Shown here: positions 10,142 to 21,189 of the stretch, piece by piece
Layout of the letters: each line of letters begins with the position of its first letter
Numbering within the stretch: position 1 is the first letter of the stretch
Assembly: GCA_025602905.1 (NCBI GenBank)
Contig: JAHLKI010000041.1
Location: 1-64,000, forward strand
Source of the DNA: Phlyctochytrium arcticum
Lineage: Eukaryota; Chytridiomycota; Chytridiomycetes; Chytridiales; Chytridiaceae
Length of the DNA: 64,000 nucleotides
Direction: 5' to 3'
Notes under the pieces: generated by a model
What the model was told of the DNA's origin: nothing
The model's input: only the letters and a program-made list of their open reading frames with translations
The model's database searches: none
Translations under genes and position numbers: made by a program

Positions 10142-13100
10142 TTAGGAGAAATCTGTTGGGGCATTTGCTGATGGGGTGTTGGGGCTGATAGAAGAATCAG
10201 GAGATGGAGGCACCAGCTCGCCGGGGGTGTTGTTGTTGCGAGTTGATGCTCGACGTGAGCGACATATGGCATCAACGCCGGCAGAAATGTCACTCACAGG
10301 CACAATCTCCCGCATTACGCTATAGTCATACTCGGAGGCTATCGTGTTGTAAAATGCATGATAAGCGTCAGCGATATTACTCTAAATGAAAAATTGAGAA
10401 GCTGTTCCCGTGCGCGATATCCCAGTTCAAATACCTTGATGACTGCATTAAGAACTAACTCTGTCTTTCGATCACCCAGATAATCCGACATTTTCCCTAC
10501 AGCAAGCCCAAGATGCGGAATGCATGATTGAGTAAAGTCGTTGCACAGACTGATTACTTTCTCTGAGGGCGCAAATTCCATCAGCCTACATTCAAAATTG
10601 TTTATGCCAAAGAGAACGGCTTTTACCTGGAGCCCCAAAGTCTTTGGAACTGAGGGGTTCAAGGGATTTTGGTACCCGAGCTCGCAGCTCAGAAACCTGT
10701 GCCAGAGCATTGAGCAACATGAACTACAAGTAAAGAGGACACGGAAAATTACCTTGAGCATAAACTGAGAAATGGGTTAAACACAAGTATTTGCTGTTTG
10801 CAGGATAAAGTCCTCGCAGACTCGCTTGAGATCTGTGTCTACAGCCTGTGCAATATATCATCAGGCGCCAAATCTCACTGTGTTGACATATGACGCATAC
10901 CAGTTTGGCATCTGCTGAGTATTCAAGCAACAAACGGCTTTGCGCTGTCATAAGCCCCTTGCCCAGATTTCCCAAGTTCCAAGGCGCTTGCAACATCCCA
11001 GATACCGTTTCGCGAAGTTGAGCAGTATTTATAATCTCTTCTTTGCGAATAAAGTTGCCGGTATACTGCTGAATGTGTTCCCGTAACATGAGAAGGTTCT
11101 TCAGGAGGAAAAACTGACCATCAAGCTGGTTGTGTTGGGCGGATATGGTTTGAGAAGCTCGAATCAATGACTTGCGACAGCACTGGATAGCGTCCTGAGC
11201 CAAATCTTCGAAAATGGGTGTGGGCACACATCGATACAGTTTGCCCAGGATATAGAGCGTTCGGTGCATAGTGGGATACCATTCAACACCCCCAAACACC
11301 AGCTTGTCAATAACATCTGCACTGGGCTCGGACTCGTCCTTTATTGCCAATTCAGCTTCTAGCTGATCCTCTTCCTCCAAAGATGACTCTGCCCGCAATA
11401 TGACAGCATTTGAAGCACCGTTTGAATTACTGAAAACTGAGATCACGCCATAAGACGATTGTATAGCCATGGGTTGGGGAAGACCACGTCCACGAGCGAG
11501 AATAGCCAGCTCTTCTTCCCGAGGAGTAAACCCTTCAATCTCTTCGCGGATGTATCTTTGGCTGCGGAAGACTAGACGGTGCTGGGCATCTTCCAAGATG
11601 TTGTTAACAATGGATGGAGTACCGAGATTTTCTTCTTCTATAATAGCTTCGTCCTCCTCTGCATGTACTTCCGCTGTGTTTCCCCTGTGAATTTTAGAGG
11701 TCCCAAGTAAATCCTGAGTGTGTGGCAAAGTTCTGACAGTGTGTCAATGCGTGGTTCTCGTAAGATCAGTGATCGGAGGGTATCATATAATCGAGAAGTT
11801 AACGAATCAAGGTAATTTCTGTTTACAAATGGTTAGACTAGGTACGCGCAAGCTTCTGACAAACGTACTAAAGCTCTTCCTCTCCAAGGTGAAAGAATTG
11901 TCGGAACAGTCTGACTTCGTCGGCACAAAGCCTCATGACATATGCGCACCCACTTCGCACCTGACGACATCGACAATTATGAGTTACGCATCACGGAGGC
12001 CAACAGTCTTCTACTGAAATGTACCATAGTCAGGATATCACCGCATTCTACCAATGATTGTACATTGAGTGCAATATATGGTGCAAGCAAGTTCTGTCGG
12101 ACGGCAAAATAGATCGACAGGCAATCACCAAGAAGGGCAAAATATCTGCCGAAAGCGAATTTGAACATAATCACTGATGGAGTGAAAGAGTTTCTGAACT
12201 TACTCAGGATGTGATTCGCATCGTGCCTCAAGCTGCGCAAGGAGAAAGCGCTGACTTGGGGCGAAAGTGCGAAATTTGACATAGAATAGTGAAAGTTGTA
12301 AATTAGGGGTAAGGGGTTCGTTGCCCTAGGTAGAACGGTACTTAAATAACTGTTGGAATCTTGACTTATCAGATATTACTCACCCTGTTGGCTATCTTTT
12401 CTCGTACATCGGTTGAAGTTGACCGCATGGTATGTACGAAATGCATCTTGATAAGAGTTAGGCCGCGCGTGAGACATTGCCGGAAACGCATGAGGTAAAG
12501 TTCTGCGTCCCGGAATGTGATCTACATAGGTGCATGAGCAAAGATTTACGTTCTATTGCTTTGCAGGTATAACATACATGTGCTTGTACAAATGCAAGGC
12601 ATTCGTCCAATCTTAATAACATTGGTACGAACTTATCATCCAAGCAAATGTCATCTCCTGGACTTGCAACCAGCTTTGCGATGGGTTCTAAGTCATTGAA
12701 GAATGACAGTCGCGATGACAATTGTTCTGCAACTTCCGCTGAGTGGGTTTGCTCTGCCAACAGTTTCTCGCTTGTGGTTTGCAATGAGCTAGTTTTTCCC
12801 TCGACTGAGTCGTGATTGGACTGGAGGGTGTTCAGCATTCCAGAGACCAGCTCTACCTTGTCCAGTCGATCATCATACGCATTTCGATATGCAGTCGCTG
12901 CTGATAGATATGCACTTTGATTATTGTTAATAAGTTGTAGCAAATATCCTCCAGCAGGAATCTTACCGATATCCCTCCTCTTGACTCTGTTCCATCTCCT
13001 TTTTGGACCGACTCAAACCACTTGAAGAATTGTTGGGAGGTTTCAACAGGGTTTGACAGACCAAAAATCTCGGACAGATCGGTGGTTGTGCCTACCGGGG

Positions 13101-13370
13101 CAACGGGAAAGGCATCGTCTTTGTCCTCATCCGTATCAGCAAGCTATATGCGAACCAGAATGAGTCAAAATCGTTCCGGCAAAAGATATAGAGAGAAGGA
13201 AGTACTTCTACTGGCGGTGGTGGTTGTGCGCATATATCTTGCAGTAGGTTTATGACTCGCTTTTGTGCTTCACCCAGTGTGATTGTTGCATCCCAATCTT
13301 CAACACTCGCCGCCGTCTTGTTTATGTTGGACAAGGCTGTATATGTAGGTACCGCAGTGACAGCAGCCAT
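10142..13370 (-). CDS. COG3: Conserved oligomeric Golgi complex subunit 3 (COG3/SEC34)
   Basis: COG3 is a core lobe-A subunit of the Golgi tethering complex that handles retrograde vesicles. The first exon starts at 13370. The following exons encode the signature SQQFFKWFESVQKEMEQ (about 13000), then a coiled N-terminal domain with KTSSLQTTSEKLL, QLSSRLSFFNDLEPI, PMLLRLDECLAFVQ, and a block LYLMRFRQCL (about 12490). The central exon shows EWYPTMHRTLYILGKLYRCV and LDGQFFLLKNLLMLREHI, the strongest COG3 signature. The C-terminal exon has FAPSEKVISLCNDF, and after a last short intron the frame ends with a Ser/Pro-rich tail at TAA 10142. Many short introns interrupt the gene. Confidence 0.92.
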
Positions 13371-13501
13371 TTTCCGCACACTCCTTTATCCTCGTTCCAA
13401 GCACCACCAGATCTGCAGACTCCAGCACCTCCACTACTCTGTTTTTGTCGCAAACCGCGGCATCCTGAGACTGACGCGGTCTTGTCATCTTGGACATCTT
13501 C

Positions 13502-13692
13502 CGGGGGATGTCATCACCCGACCAGAGGCCGAAATGCAACACCTTGTGCGAGGCGGATCAGCGACCCAAACCCCCGCACCATGTCCGCAACTGGAGTTCA
13601 CGTTTACCCCAGGCTTTCTCGGATGTCGTCAACCGACCAGAGGCCGAAATGCAACACCTAGTGCGAGGCGGATCAGAGACCCAAACCCTCAC
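13502..13692. repeat. Two-copy tandem repeat, period about 117 bases
   Basis: A block of about 70 bases containing GACCAGAGGCCGAAATGCAA occurs at 13505-13575 and again at 13622-13692 with few differences. It lies just upstream of the COG3 start and inside a possible coding or intron region of the neighbouring minus-strand signal. Confidence 0.75.
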
Positions 13693-13769
13693 AATATAAG
13701 CCGTCATCTGGAAACGCATGGAAACATCGAATCCGATACTAACCTTCTGAGCTTCTCTGAAACTGGTTA

Positions 13770-14118
13770 TTAGGCGCCGTTCAAAACTTCGGCGACAGGA
13801 ACCGTTCGTGCATTGTTGGAGCACTTCCATCTTCTCTTGGTATTCACCGATGCAGTGAATGTACTCGTCAAAGTTGTTGTAAAGATTTTCCGTGATATGG
13901 GAATCTTGGGAAAGGATGAGGGTAGGTGGCAAGAGTGTTGATGATAGTCTGTCTCTGTTTCTGAGCTTGACATCTTTAGGGACGCACGCGTGAAACTTGT
14001 GGAGGGATCCCCCAGAGATCCTCTCCATCTTGGCGACGGAATCAGATCCGTTCCTCAACAATGGAAGAGAGGGCGACGTGGAAGATTGCCTTACGAATGT
14101 ACTTGTGCAGCAACGCAT
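13770..14118 (-). CDS. Hypothetical protein exon(s)
   Basis: A minus-strand open frame ends in a plausible exon encoding LYNNFDEYIHCIGEYQEKME and SFREAQK, followed by a GT donor at about 13745. The composition (charged, helical) looks coding, and the gene would lie head to tail with COG3. I do not recognise it, and the downstream exon and start are uncertain. It could be the N-terminal part of a small helical complex subunit. Confidence 0.35.
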
Positions 14119-14255
14119 AGAGGCTCACCACCAAAGATACTTTCACCGCAATTCTAGAGGCAACTTCCTCCTTTATCCACCTTCATCTTGAATTTTGTGA
14201 ATTTTCACACCGAAGCTCCAGACACGACCGACACGATCAAGATCAACCTGCAGGG

Positions 14256-14443
14256 ATGCCTCTTTGCCGACCCTCCCAGACTGCAACTCGTATCAGCGCA
14301 AGGCCTGCAACAGTTCTCCTACGAGGAATCGTCAAAAAGACACTAAATGATCTTCGTGCTCTTGACCAAACGCAACTTGACAGGTGTCAGAGAAAACAAA
14401 AGCAGAAGGCCATGCAGCATTTGGCAAAAGCTGCCAAAATAGT
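14256..14443 (+). CDS. Hypothetical protein, first exon
   Basis: An open frame from ATG 14256 encodes a basic, helical segment (TLNDLRALDQTQLDR, RCQRKQKQKAMQHLAKAA) and ends at a clean donor GTAAGTGTGG near 14441. The start diverges from the minus-strand signal at 13770-14118. It may be the first exon of the plus-strand signal that resumes near 14900, with the tandem repeat in the intron. The product is not recognised. Confidence 0.35.
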
Positions 14444-14512
14444 AAGTGTGGCTACGTCCTTGAAGTCTTTGAATTGGATTCTGGAAAGCTGGATCGTGGG
14501 CCTGGAGTGCCG

Positions 14513-14750
14513 GAGATGAGGTTGGGACTTTCAAGTTCAACCCAAGTTTTCGTGGCAGCGGTTGTTGGCCCATTGCGGCACCCAACACCTGTCCGGCTAG
14601 GGGGATACATGCCTTCCGGCGATATCCTACCTAGCCCGCTTTGCATCACTCAAGAACTGGGAAGCGGAGATGAGGTTGGGACTTCCAAGTTCACCCCGAG
14701 TCTTCGTGGCAGTGGTTGTTGGCCCATTGTGGCACCCAACACCTGTCCGG
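14513..14750. repeat. Two-copy direct repeat, period 154 bases
   Basis: An 84-base block that starts GAGATGAGGTTGGGACTT and ends ACACCTGTCCGG occurs at 14513-14596 and 14667-14750 with about eight differences. Confidence 0.85.
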
Positions 14751-14899
14751 CCAGAGGGGTAAATACCGTACGGTGATACTCTATCTGGTCCACTGCGGCT
14801 TCTCGAGTGCTGGAATCTACTCGCAGTCTGGAATCTGGTTTGACCTCAAATTTAACTTTTTTTTCCATGTCGTTAGAGGCGGCGTGATTATGACCTCAA

Positions 14900-16420
14900 A
14901 TGGCAAAGAAATGCAGGCGCCAGGGCCGTAGTAAGGAAAGTTTTGGAGATCCAACAATATGTTACGAGCAATCTGCCAGATATCACTGGCTACCACCCAC
15001 TCGACCTACGAAGCGAAAATATCCCGATGCGGAGGAGAGATCCTTTAGCGAAGACCGCTTTTGCAGTCCGCCAATGAGATTTCTCATCCCCCAGCCGGAA
15101 GTCTCCCCTACCTATAGTCTCATATCTCTACCATTATCATCCGGCAGCGATGCTGACGATGAAGATTGGAATAATATCACGATCGCCAAGCTAAAAAAAC
15201 TAATCAAGCATCTCTCGCAGCAGCAGGTGGGTTATGAAAGGGTCTGACCAACTTTCCTGGAGACACTGATGATACATTATTTAGAGTTGGGAAACAAGAG
15301 GAGTCGATGTGACCAGATCTATGACATTGCAGAAGTGTTTGCTGGCCAGTATGAAGTCGGGTGCGTCGGTCAAATTGAGCGATCCCATCGATTGGGCCAC
15401 CGCCAACAGTTGTTTGGTGCTGGAGGAAGTCCGGCTAACGGAGTACGCCTCTTTTTTGGGCAGGCAGCAGTGGATTGCATTACGGCAAGAATTTGAAGGC
15501 AGGCAATTGAACGTTCAAGATGAACGACTTTCGAGAGTGCGTAGGCTTGCAATGCCATGATAAAGGTTTCTTTGATTTGCTTTGCTTCAGTTGGAAGTCA
15601 CCGTCTAATGGATTTTATTTCTTCAGGCCAAAGTGCGCAACGCGCCTTGGTGGCTCTGAGACGTTGGAAAACGTTGCACTGATTACCGTACTCACTCTGA
15701 TGTAAGAATTCGTTGCGGCAACTTATTCTCTAAACAGTCAATTTCATTTGCTGATGCCCCACAGGTATCGGAGGTGGACGTTTTCTGATCACGCTGAGGA
15801 CCGAATTAACCCTTCAAAGCGGTGGTCACGAAAAAGTCTGCGGCAGGAAACGAAGCGGAACGATGAGATAGAGCGGCTGAAACCTCTCATCCAGGTACTG
15901 ATTGTTCCAGCTTTTCGACTGACATAATTGAGACAGCCACACTTATCCGGTCTTCCTAGTCTCAAGAAATTCAGGAATTTAACCAGATTCTGGAGAAACG
16001 CCGTGCGACCGAAGTGAAGTCTGATACCTTTACAATGGGCGAAGCCCCAAGCTGGCGATCACAATTCAAGGTACATTGCTTAGACGCTACTTCCCCAATG
16101 GTCTGTTAACAATCATACCTTCACGGAAAACAGGCAACATTGCAAAAGTTTACCAAGTCTTGCCTTTGAAAAACTCTTCATTGCCTTTTACACGGGATCT
16201 TTGGAGGTGATGACCAAACTCCCGGCGCAACCAAGTACGAAAGCTGAGTTTGTGAAGCTTCTCCGCGGATGGAAAGGATTAGGGGTACGGTTCTGCTCAG
16301 TCCACGTTACCATGACGCATATTTACATTTCCTGCTTTTTTAGAAAAGGATCGAGGAATTGGAAAGACTGATTCTTCCAGCAGCGAAGACCGCGTCGACA
16401 ACCGCTGAGGACCGACTACT
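14900..16420 (+). CDS. Hypothetical multi-exon protein, helical and charged
   Basis: A chain of open segments with canonical splice sites is visible. The first ends DEDWNNITIAKLKKLIKHLS then QQQ at a GT donor (15224). After a 60-base intron comes ETRGVDVTRSMTLQKCLLAS, with ATANSCLVLEEVRLTEYASF. Further exons give YRRWTFSDHAEDRIN, QEIQEFNQILEKRR, and FEKLFIAFYTGSLEVMTK. The frame through 16080-16200 needs a phase shift I could not resolve, so the last exons may be broken. No family is recognised. The signal stops near a Copia fragment at 16607. Confidence 0.4.
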
Positions 16421-16606
16421 ACCCCCAAACCCAAAACACTTCCTGTTGAAACAATCCATACCGTTGACGTCCAAGCGAACGTCATTTCAGATACCATCCA
16501 GTCATTGCTCCTAAACTCAACGTTGCCGCCATCCGTGGAAAGTGAACCACTAAAAGGAAACGCCTGGATCTTCGTTTGTACCCGCAAGAAACGAGACAAG
16601 CGTTGT

Positions 16607-16831
16607 GGAGACGAACATGAACACAACGGCCTTGCCGAAAGCCATATCAAACGTGTCCAGCTCCACTGCGCCCGCTACTGATGCAATCCCGGCTTCCTCT
16701 ATCATGCTGGGGCCTCGCCGTGCTTCATGCCAAAGACTTACTCAACTTACGCCCTCTCTCTACGAATCCTGAAACATCACCCCGCGCCACCCTCCAAGGA
16801 TACCCTGCGTCTGTCAATCATTTGCGCACAA
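16607..16831 (+). mobile_element. Copia integrase fragment
   Basis: This stretch matches the integrase region of the minus-strand Copia element at about 23480-23700: EHNGLAESHIKRVQL, SCWGLAVLHAKDLL, LRPLSTNPETSPRATLQGYP. It is in opposite orientation to that copy and about 225 bases long, with frameshifts. No LTR is next to it. Confidence 0.85.
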
Positions 16832-17617
16832 GCGCCAAGCAGCTAACATGAGCCCTGGTGCGCGATGCGCCTGCGGGGATAAAAGGTTAGCGTACAATAT
16901 GTAGCAGCAGAAAGTAACAGTTGTAGGCATTTAGAGTAGAGATATAGGCAATAATAAATGGATAGTGCCCCACAAATTGTTACGGGCACTCAATGGTCAT
17001 TATTTTGCAACTGATTTTGCAATTGCCAAGTTGCAACTGGCTTTGCAAGGCCAAGTTTGTCAAACACCGTTAAAAATAGATTTACATCAACCTGAAACTA
17101 TACCCGGTGCAGTCGTGAGAGGTTCGCTAGGCCCAGACATTTCCACAGGCTCGCCTTGGGCCATTACATGTTTGTTCCCAGCAACTCGATCTTCCGTTAC
17201 CCACGTACCCCACATTCCGCCTCCATTGACACAACCATACTCGTGGCACCATCGCTCAATATGAAAGGTGATGTTTCGATGGAAACTAGACTATCTATGC
17301 AGCTACAGAAGAGGCTGACATAAGTGAGGAGTGCTCCTGGCATTAAACGATCCAACACCAACCAACATCAGAGGCCAACCATACTCGCGCAGCGTTGGCA
17401 GTTTTGAGGAACGTATGGTAGGACTCCTAGAACGGTCATCAGTTTTGAATTCAATTGACCAGTGAAAGCGTCGATTCAATACCCGATAGTGACAGTCAAA
17501 GCCGGCTCTTTCATTGAGGCTCTCCACTACTGGTTTTGAGGACAGCGACGCGTCTCGCAAATGCTGTGGAAGATGGCGTTTTTGTCAATGCGTTGAGAAC
17601 TTTTTGACACCAAACGC
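16832..17617. other. Spacer without a supported gene
   Basis: Between the Copia fragment and the family A gene there is no recognisable coding sequence. The last part must hold the upstream region of the gene at 17618. Confidence 0.45.
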
Positions 17618-19620
17618 GTGGCGCGAAACGTACTTTTGAGATCTCCCGCATCTCACCTGCGATCTGTGAGGTATAGCGCATGGATATCTCTAGTAACTGG
17701 AGTACCGTCAGCAATGCAGGAAGATGGACGTGAAGGCGATATGGATAACGATTACGCCTACAGCGATTGCGGGGACAGCGACACGCTGAGCGACACCTTC
17801 GGTACTGAGAACGACACAGATCTGAGTGAGAGTGAGGACGCTTCCGATACATGCCCCTCTACACCATGCCCTCCTACAAAACCAAGGCGCCTGCGTCTTC
17901 CTCTATTTTGGGACCTCCGACCTGAACTGCAAACACCACATAACTTCCGGATCGAGGCAGCGAAGGCTCTTCCCCATCTATTGACCACTTCATCAAGGAC
18001 ACAAGACTATCAACCCCTCCACGCCGCTTCCATCTCCCTTCTGACGACCGAGACTTGTGCTCTGGAATCCTTAGATGTGCGCGAGATTTGCGATTTGAAG
18101 GAACTTAAGCGATCACTTCAATGCAAAAGCTCGGCCGAAATCTCACAAGTATGGGAAGCTGCAGCCTTGAGTGTTGCAGAGGATGCTGTCCGTAATAAAG
18201 CTCGCATGATGCAATTTCGGAACGTTTTGGACAGAGTTCAGCAGCCGGAGGATGTTCGAGACGTACTGGATATTTTGACTACTAATCAAACAAAAATTTT
18301 AAAAAAGAGACCGGCAGGCAGTGCGCTCCCGAAAGCGTCGAAAAAGTCGAAACAAAGCAACAATACAGGCATGGTTTCGGCAATTTCCTCCAGTTGGCAA
18401 CAAAGATACCAGGTTCTGCTCGTAGGCAACCATTGCATTGATGTCCATCCCGACGTTGTGGCGAGCATCGGGGAACTGGTTCAGTCTGCTCTTGAAGAGC
18501 AGCGACAGAGTCATAAGAGTCTATGGGACGCTGGATACCAGTCTCAGGAGGCCAAACTGCGATCGTTGATGGGAAAATGTCCCCGTACGGATGTGTCGCC
18601 GATTTCCCTATTAAGGGCAAAGATTGCAGGCGTTGGAACGAAGCCAGGAATGAATAGACCGGCACCCAATGGCATCCCATCATCCAATCAAGCTTGGCTA
18701 CTGGAATCGGAGGACTCATGGAATCAGTGCCCGGACATCGACAGCGACACTCGTAGTCATGTCCGTAATTTCATCCGCCGGACATATAGACAAGTGGACC
18801 CCGTCGACAACTTGTTTCTGGGAGGGCCAAGTGGGATTGGCACTACCCAAGAAGGCGAGTATCGATCGCTTTTCCTTGACCGCATAATTGCGGATGTTGT
18901 GGAAAGTTCGACGTGGCTAAAGTATATCCCGGGGGAAATTGAAAACAAATTAGTGAAATCCGTACGCAACCATATCCATGCCAAGACGCAGCTTCTTGGC
19001 CCGAAGCATGACGGATTGGTGACCACCCTCCGGAGGAGCAACAGCTTGTCCACCTTTCCTTTGTCTACCATCGAGGTTCATGGTGGTCCGTCGGCACGGT
19101 CGTTTACCCCATTCAAAAGGCGGCAAGACGTATGCAAGCAAGTCAAGGCCGCCTGCATCGCAACTCGCGTGATCCATACCAGTATTACCAGAATTGAGAC
19201 ATTGACAGATGCGGAGAAGGGCGAGCTTGCTGATCGAATCATGTATACCCATCTTACGGTCAATGGAATATATCTCGAAGTATACGTGACCAAGCTGGTT
19301 TCCTCCAACCCGGAACTGAAACACTGGCTGGCATGTAGCAAGGTTGCCCAGTTTGAGATTCCAGCAACAAAGAATGACGCCGACGCCGCACTGAAGCTCA
19401 AGAACCTGGTCGCGGGACTGTTAACATGGCGTGTGAGTAAAGGTGCCAAGACCATGTTCTGCTGACAGATTTGGATTTAATCATCTGCTTTTAGTTAATG
19501 CTGGAGGAACAGAGCGAGCTGGTTGAGCTGATTGCGAACTCACTTCCGCAAGGGAAAATTTGGGAGCAAGTAGCGGGGATGATGGTGACACCATCGAAGG
19601 GTAAGAACGGAGGGTACTAA
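17618..19620 (+). CDS. Family A protein, complete (EYRS/GEIEN/KHDG signature)
   Basis: The first exon runs to 19432, a 62-base intron (19433-19494) follows, and the second exon ends at TAA 19620, giving about 646 residues. An alternative start is Met at 17714. The N-terminus is acidic (Asp/Ser/Glu-rich), the middle has a basic Lys-rich patch (about 225-250). The conserved part lies in the last third: EYRSLFLDRII (about residue 410), WLKYIPGEIENKL, GPKHDGLVTT and TIEVHGGPS. The same motif series occurs at 57.5 kb and 63.5 kb. The spacing E..., D, E-x-x-G is compatible with a PD-(D/E)XK-like nuclease core, but that is inference. No DUF3990-like tail is present here. The gene itself is open and looks functional. 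Confidence 0.7.
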
Positions 19621-20785
19621 AGTCGTAATGGAAGAATGCCTTTGAAACTCTTGTAATGTTCAATAATGTATATAGTTTACGTGCTCGATCTGCTCAAATT
19701 ACGTCTTTTACAATGAGAGTGATGAGGATTTTAAATGATAGTCACCAGTCCCCTGTGATACACATTTTGCTCAAAATGCCTACATCAAGAACGAGTACAT
19801 TCTCTCCAAAGGGGATTCGTGAGAGGAGAATATGGATACCGTGATCCACCCATCATATGCTGCTTGCCGAAATTCGCGAGCAGGAGAGAATAGTCTTGAG
19901 AATGCAAATCCTGTAAACAGAGGATAATCAGTACAAATCACTGCAGTGTTGGTAGAGAGAAATGACTTGACTGGCCATCCAAATTAAGCCCAGCCTATCA
20001 TTGAAGCAGAAAACACGTCCTACACGAATGTCAGTAGTGACAGACTGCCAGTCCACAATGTAGATTTAACAGCATGTTTCAGAAGCTATGGCCTACTCAA
20101 GTCGTATGGTTAGCGACAATCACCCATACAAAGGAAAGTAACACTAACCCCTCAATTCGTGACTGAAGAGTCTTGAGAAGGTTCGAATCGTAATCGATGC
20201 TTCTTGCACGACTCTCCACGCTCGAGCACTAATCGCACTTCGTTTGCACATCAAGACATGACCCGCTAGAGGAAGGCCTTTGTCACTCATCTCAGCTGAA
20301 AATCTATACCTATATAGAAACACTAGTGAGAGAAGACAGCGTGGCAAAGCTGTAGTATATAGACTCTACCGTGAGGGCACGCTGTGATCCATAGTTTTGG
20401 AGTTTTTTGGAGCAAGCAAAGGAAGTTGAAAGGGGGCAAGGAAGGCCACGAACCGAAGGCACTTCGCCAGAACCGCCGTGCCGAGCCCATCCGGGTATCG
20501 AACGGCATATCAGACAGTGGGCTATCTGTTGTGAACCTCCCCTGCCATCTCTACGATGCACCCGCGGCGTCGTATCGCGGCGTCGTATCGCGTCAGCTTA
20601 TCCCCACGACGTATCAATCACAGAAGACGGAACAGTCGGGCGAACCGCCGAGAGAAGCAACTTGGGGACATTGTCGAGATTTCCTTTCCTGGTTCACAGC
20701 AGTTTCTCCGGTTGGGTCCCTGCGCCACGGATGCTGCGCAAGACCGTGAGAAGTGGGGCCCTAGGTGGGCCTGGCGCGTCAAAAC
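19621..20785. other. Spacer without a supported gene
   Basis: No recognisable gene is seen between the family A gene and the Copia LTR. Open frames at 20400-20790 are GC-rich and match nothing I know; they contain a short tandem duplication (GGCGTCGTATCGC twice, near 20568-20595). Confidence 0.5.
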
Positions 20786-21005
20786 TGTTGTAATACAATG
20801 TGTTATGCAGAGGATTCTCCTTAAGATATTATAAGAGGGAGAACAGAAAGATGCTAGGTTATATACGAGCTAGTCCCTAGTTCACTACGCATACTGAATA
20901 ATCTATCTGATACGCCAAGTACGGAGATGTAACGGATGAGTAGCGGTCAATCGGGAGTTGACCGTTCAGTCAGTTGGTAAGCCAAGCGGCGATGTTTTCA
21001 CAACA
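20786..21005 (-). repeat. Copia 3' LTR
   Basis: A 220-base segment is bounded by TGTTG and CAACA, the inverted ends expected of an LTR. On the minus strand it follows the Copia pol by about 180 bases and is preceded by a purine-rich tract (GAAGGGGTG). No second copy exists in the window because the element is 5' truncated. Confidence 0.75.
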
Positions 21006-21189
21006 CACCCCTTCGTCAAGCTGAAGAACGAAACTGGATAGGGAGGTGGAATTTTGGCGGATAAGGTATGTGTCGTCGTAGTGAGGCTCGCGTTGATGTC
21101 CCTCATTAAAAATCCTCCTGCCAAACCCAGTGGGAAAAAGGTTCAGGAGGTAAAAGAGTCCACAGCGAGTGTGTGTATCGAAGATGAAG

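Noticed and set aside
20160..20200. B-box-like GGTTCGAATCG
   Set aside because: No A box at the right distance and no acceptor stem can be formed.
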